Assembly: GCA_964514665.1 (NCBI GenBank) | Contig: CAZESH010000005.1 | Span: forward strand, 1-42,963 | Direction of reading: 5' to 3' | DNA length: 42,963 nt | DNA from: CAZESH01 sp964514665 | GTDB lineage: Bacteria; Bacillota; Bacilli; Paenibacillales; KCTC-25726 | In this document: positions 41,933 through 42,963 of the stretch, piece after piece | How positions within the stretch are numbered: the stretch's first letter is position 1 | Layout of the letters: each line of letters opens with the position of its first letter | Position numbers and translations under genes: made by a program | The notes under the pieces: model-generated | Seen by the model: the letters and a program-made list of their open reading frames with translations, nothing else | Database searches by the model: none | Told to the model about the DNA's origin: nothing

Positions 41933-42580
41933 TTATTTGGTGAAAATATGATTGCCGATTTTCACGGTTTGAGGTCGAGACCAAATCCAGGAACTGGTTG
42001 CGGTGGCGGGGTTGAAATAGTACAGCGAGTTGTAAGTGGGATCCCATCCGCGAACGGCGTCAAGTGCGGCCATGTAAGCCGTTTTATCGGGCGTCAGGTT
42101 GTATTGCCCGTCTGTGACCGCGGAAAACGCTCCCGACTGGAAAACCACATCGCGAATATTGTCGGGAAACTTGTTGGACTGTATGCGGTTCATCACGACA
42201 GCTCCGACGGCAACTTGTCCTTTATAAGGCTCTCCCCGGGCTTCACTATATATGACTTTGGCCATAATGTTCAGTTCTGGGGAGTCCAGCGAAAATTTTT
42301 TCAGGGCTTTCCAAGTCTGATTGCCCGTTACTCCGTCTACGGAAAGGCCATATTGATGTTGAAAATTTCTCACTACGGCTGCCGTATACGGACCGTACTT
42401 GCCATCCAGCGTCTGTTTGAATAAACCCATGGCATATAGTCTGAATTGCAAATCCCAAACATCGCCGTTAGCGCTCCCGCTTTTCAGAACGGTCGAAGCT
42501 TGTGCAGGGACACTTAAGCCAATCGTACCTATGAATATGGCTGCAGTTATGCAAAAGACCAGTATTTTGCGGTGTCTCAT
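41933..42580 (-). CDS. sleB: SleB/CwlJ-type cell-wall hydrolase with peptidoglycan-binding domain
   Basis: 215 residues. Signal peptide at 1 to about 28 (VPAQAS), a PG_binding_1 domain at about 32-95 (DVWDLQFRLYAMGLFKQTLDGKYG, FQHQYGLSVDGVTG), then Hydrolase_2 with the catalytic Glu in YSEARGE (E113) and the VVMNRIQSNKFP stretch. The family hydrolyses spore cortex during germination (lytic transglycosylase-like). ATG 42578-42580 has AAAGGAG at spacing 8. It has a near-consensus SigA promoter, not the SigG type expected for classic sleB, and no ypeB is adjacent, so a vegetative wall role is possible. Confidence 0.87.
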   Translation of the reverse strand: MRHRKILVFCITAAIFIGTIGLSVPAQASTVLKSGSANGDVWDLQFRLYAMGLFKQTLDGKYGPYTAAVVRNFQHQYGLSVDGVTGNQTWKALKKFSLDSPELNIMAKVIYSEARGEPYKGQVAVGAVVMNRIQSNKFPDNIRDVVFQSGAFSAVTDGQYNLTPDKTAYMAALDAVRGWDPTYNSLYYFNPATATSSWIWSRPQTVKIGNHIFTK

Positions 42581-42604
42581 GGTTGCAGCTCCTTTCGCTA
42601 AACC

Positions 42605-42633
42605 ATTATAGGAGCTGGAAGCCGGGAGTTCAA
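42605..42633 (-). promoter_or_regulatory. SigA-type promoter of the sleB-like gene
   Basis: On the reverse strand TTGAAC (42633-42628), a 17-nt spacer and a perfect TATAAT (42610-42605), leaving a leader of about 20 nt that contains the AAAGGAG site. Confidence 0.8.
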
Positions 42634-42708
42634 TCCGCATTTAATGGGACTGCGCTCAAATTATGGGAAACCCCCGCATGCCGAATTAAAAAATGTCAAA
42701 ATTATCAT

Positions 42709-42737
42709 TTGCATTTTAAAACAGATCGTGATATATT
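42709..42737 (+). promoter_or_regulatory. Promoter of the tRNA pair
   Basis: TTGCAT at 42709-42714, a 17-nt spacer and TATATT at 42732-42737, ending 30 nt before the tRNA-Pro gene. Confidence 0.7.
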
Positions 42738-42767
42738 AATTTTTGTCGCTAAAAGACGCAGGCTTAT

Positions 42768-42844
42768 CGGGACGTAGCTCAGCTTGGTAGAGCACCTGGT
42801 TTGGGACCAGGGGGTCGCATGTTCAAATCGTGTCGTCCCGACCA
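42768..42844 (+). tRNA. tRNA-Pro (anticodon TGG)
   Basis: 77 nt cloverleaf. Acceptor CGGGACG pairs with CGTCCCG, and ACCA is encoded. D-arm GTAGCTCAGCTTGGTAGAGC, anticodon loop TTTGGGA, T-arm with GTTCAAATC. Confidence 0.97.
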
Positions 42845-42872
42845 TTATTTTATGCAATTGAATAGAAAGTAT

Positions 42873-42946
42873 GCGGGTGTAGTTCAATGGTAGAACTCCA
42901 GCCTTCCAAGCTGGTAGCGTGGGTTCGATTCCCATCACCCGCTCCA
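42873..42946 (+). tRNA. tRNA-Gly (anticodon TCC)
   Basis: 74 nt cloverleaf. Acceptor GCGGGTG pairs with CACCCGC, and TCCA is encoded. Anticodon loop CTTCCAA, T-arm GGGTTCGATTCCC. It follows tRNA-Pro by 28 nt, probably on the same transcript. Confidence 0.97.
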
Positions 42947-42963
42947 TACAAGATCAGAAACCT

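Noticed and set aside
42670..42685. ACCCCC followed by CGAA upstream of the tRNAs, as a possible second SigI promoter
   Set aside because: The spacing is only 6 nt, far from the 18-19 nt expected.

Overview
The window reads as chromosomal DNA of a spore-forming, S-layer-bearing monoderm of the Paenibacillaceae (a Paenibacillus-like Bacillota). This rests on an ilvBNC-leuA branched-chain amino acid block, a SigI/RsgI pair, an SLH-domain protein, a SleB-type hydrolase, a type IV pilus (T4P) locus without PilP or a secretin, and strong AAGGAGG-type ribosome binding sites. No outer-membrane gene is visible.

Layout. 1-4655: ilvB (5' end outside the window, with an in-frame stop codon), ilvN, ilvC and leuA, closed by a terminator. 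4970-5212: a stand-alone LuxR-type HTH protein. 5213-5897: a non-coding stretch holding four copies of a roughly 21-bp partly palindromic repeat. 5898-23382: a 17.5-kb, one-direction T4P locus: degenerate VanW-domain protein, pilB, pilC, major pilin, pilM, pilN, pilO, pilT, SLH protein, VWA adhesin-like protein, two minor pilins, a PilX-like protein, a CheY-type regulator with a repeat linker and an unrecognised C-terminal domain, and the prepilin peptidase pilD. 23372-23683: a convergent DUF5658-like membrane protein. 23880-24962: leuB, separated from leuA by the whole pilus locus.

25205-27356: 2-Cys peroxiredoxin, TlpA-like thioredoxin-fold protein, gcvH and a Cys-pair hypothetical, mostly punctuated by terminators. 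27442-28200: AT-rich debris. 28275-30747: sigI-rsgI behind a recognisable SigI-type promoter. 30869-34568: Fe-S aldo/keto reductase, MFS transporter and, on the reverse strand, a membrane diguanylate cyclase. 34778-36860: HAD hydrolase and small hypotheticals. 37059-39534: pxpBCA (ATP-dependent 5-oxoprolinase). 39557-41852: a hypothetical, a Cys/Met-metabolism PLP enzyme, a zinc-ribbon membrane protein and a DUF2203 protein. 41933-42580: SleB-like hydrolase, reverse strand. 42768-42946: tRNA-Pro(TGG) and tRNA-Gly(TCC).

The most interesting unit is the pilus locus. It combines core T4P motors (PilB with both MshEN c-di-GMP-binding motifs, PilT with the retraction motif), a candidate tip-priming set (VWA protein plus three minor pilin-like proteins), and parts that are not standard T4P components: the SLH protein, the VanW-like protein and the repeat-linker response regulator. 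A diguanylate cyclase about 11 kb downstream could supply the second messenger; that link is inference.
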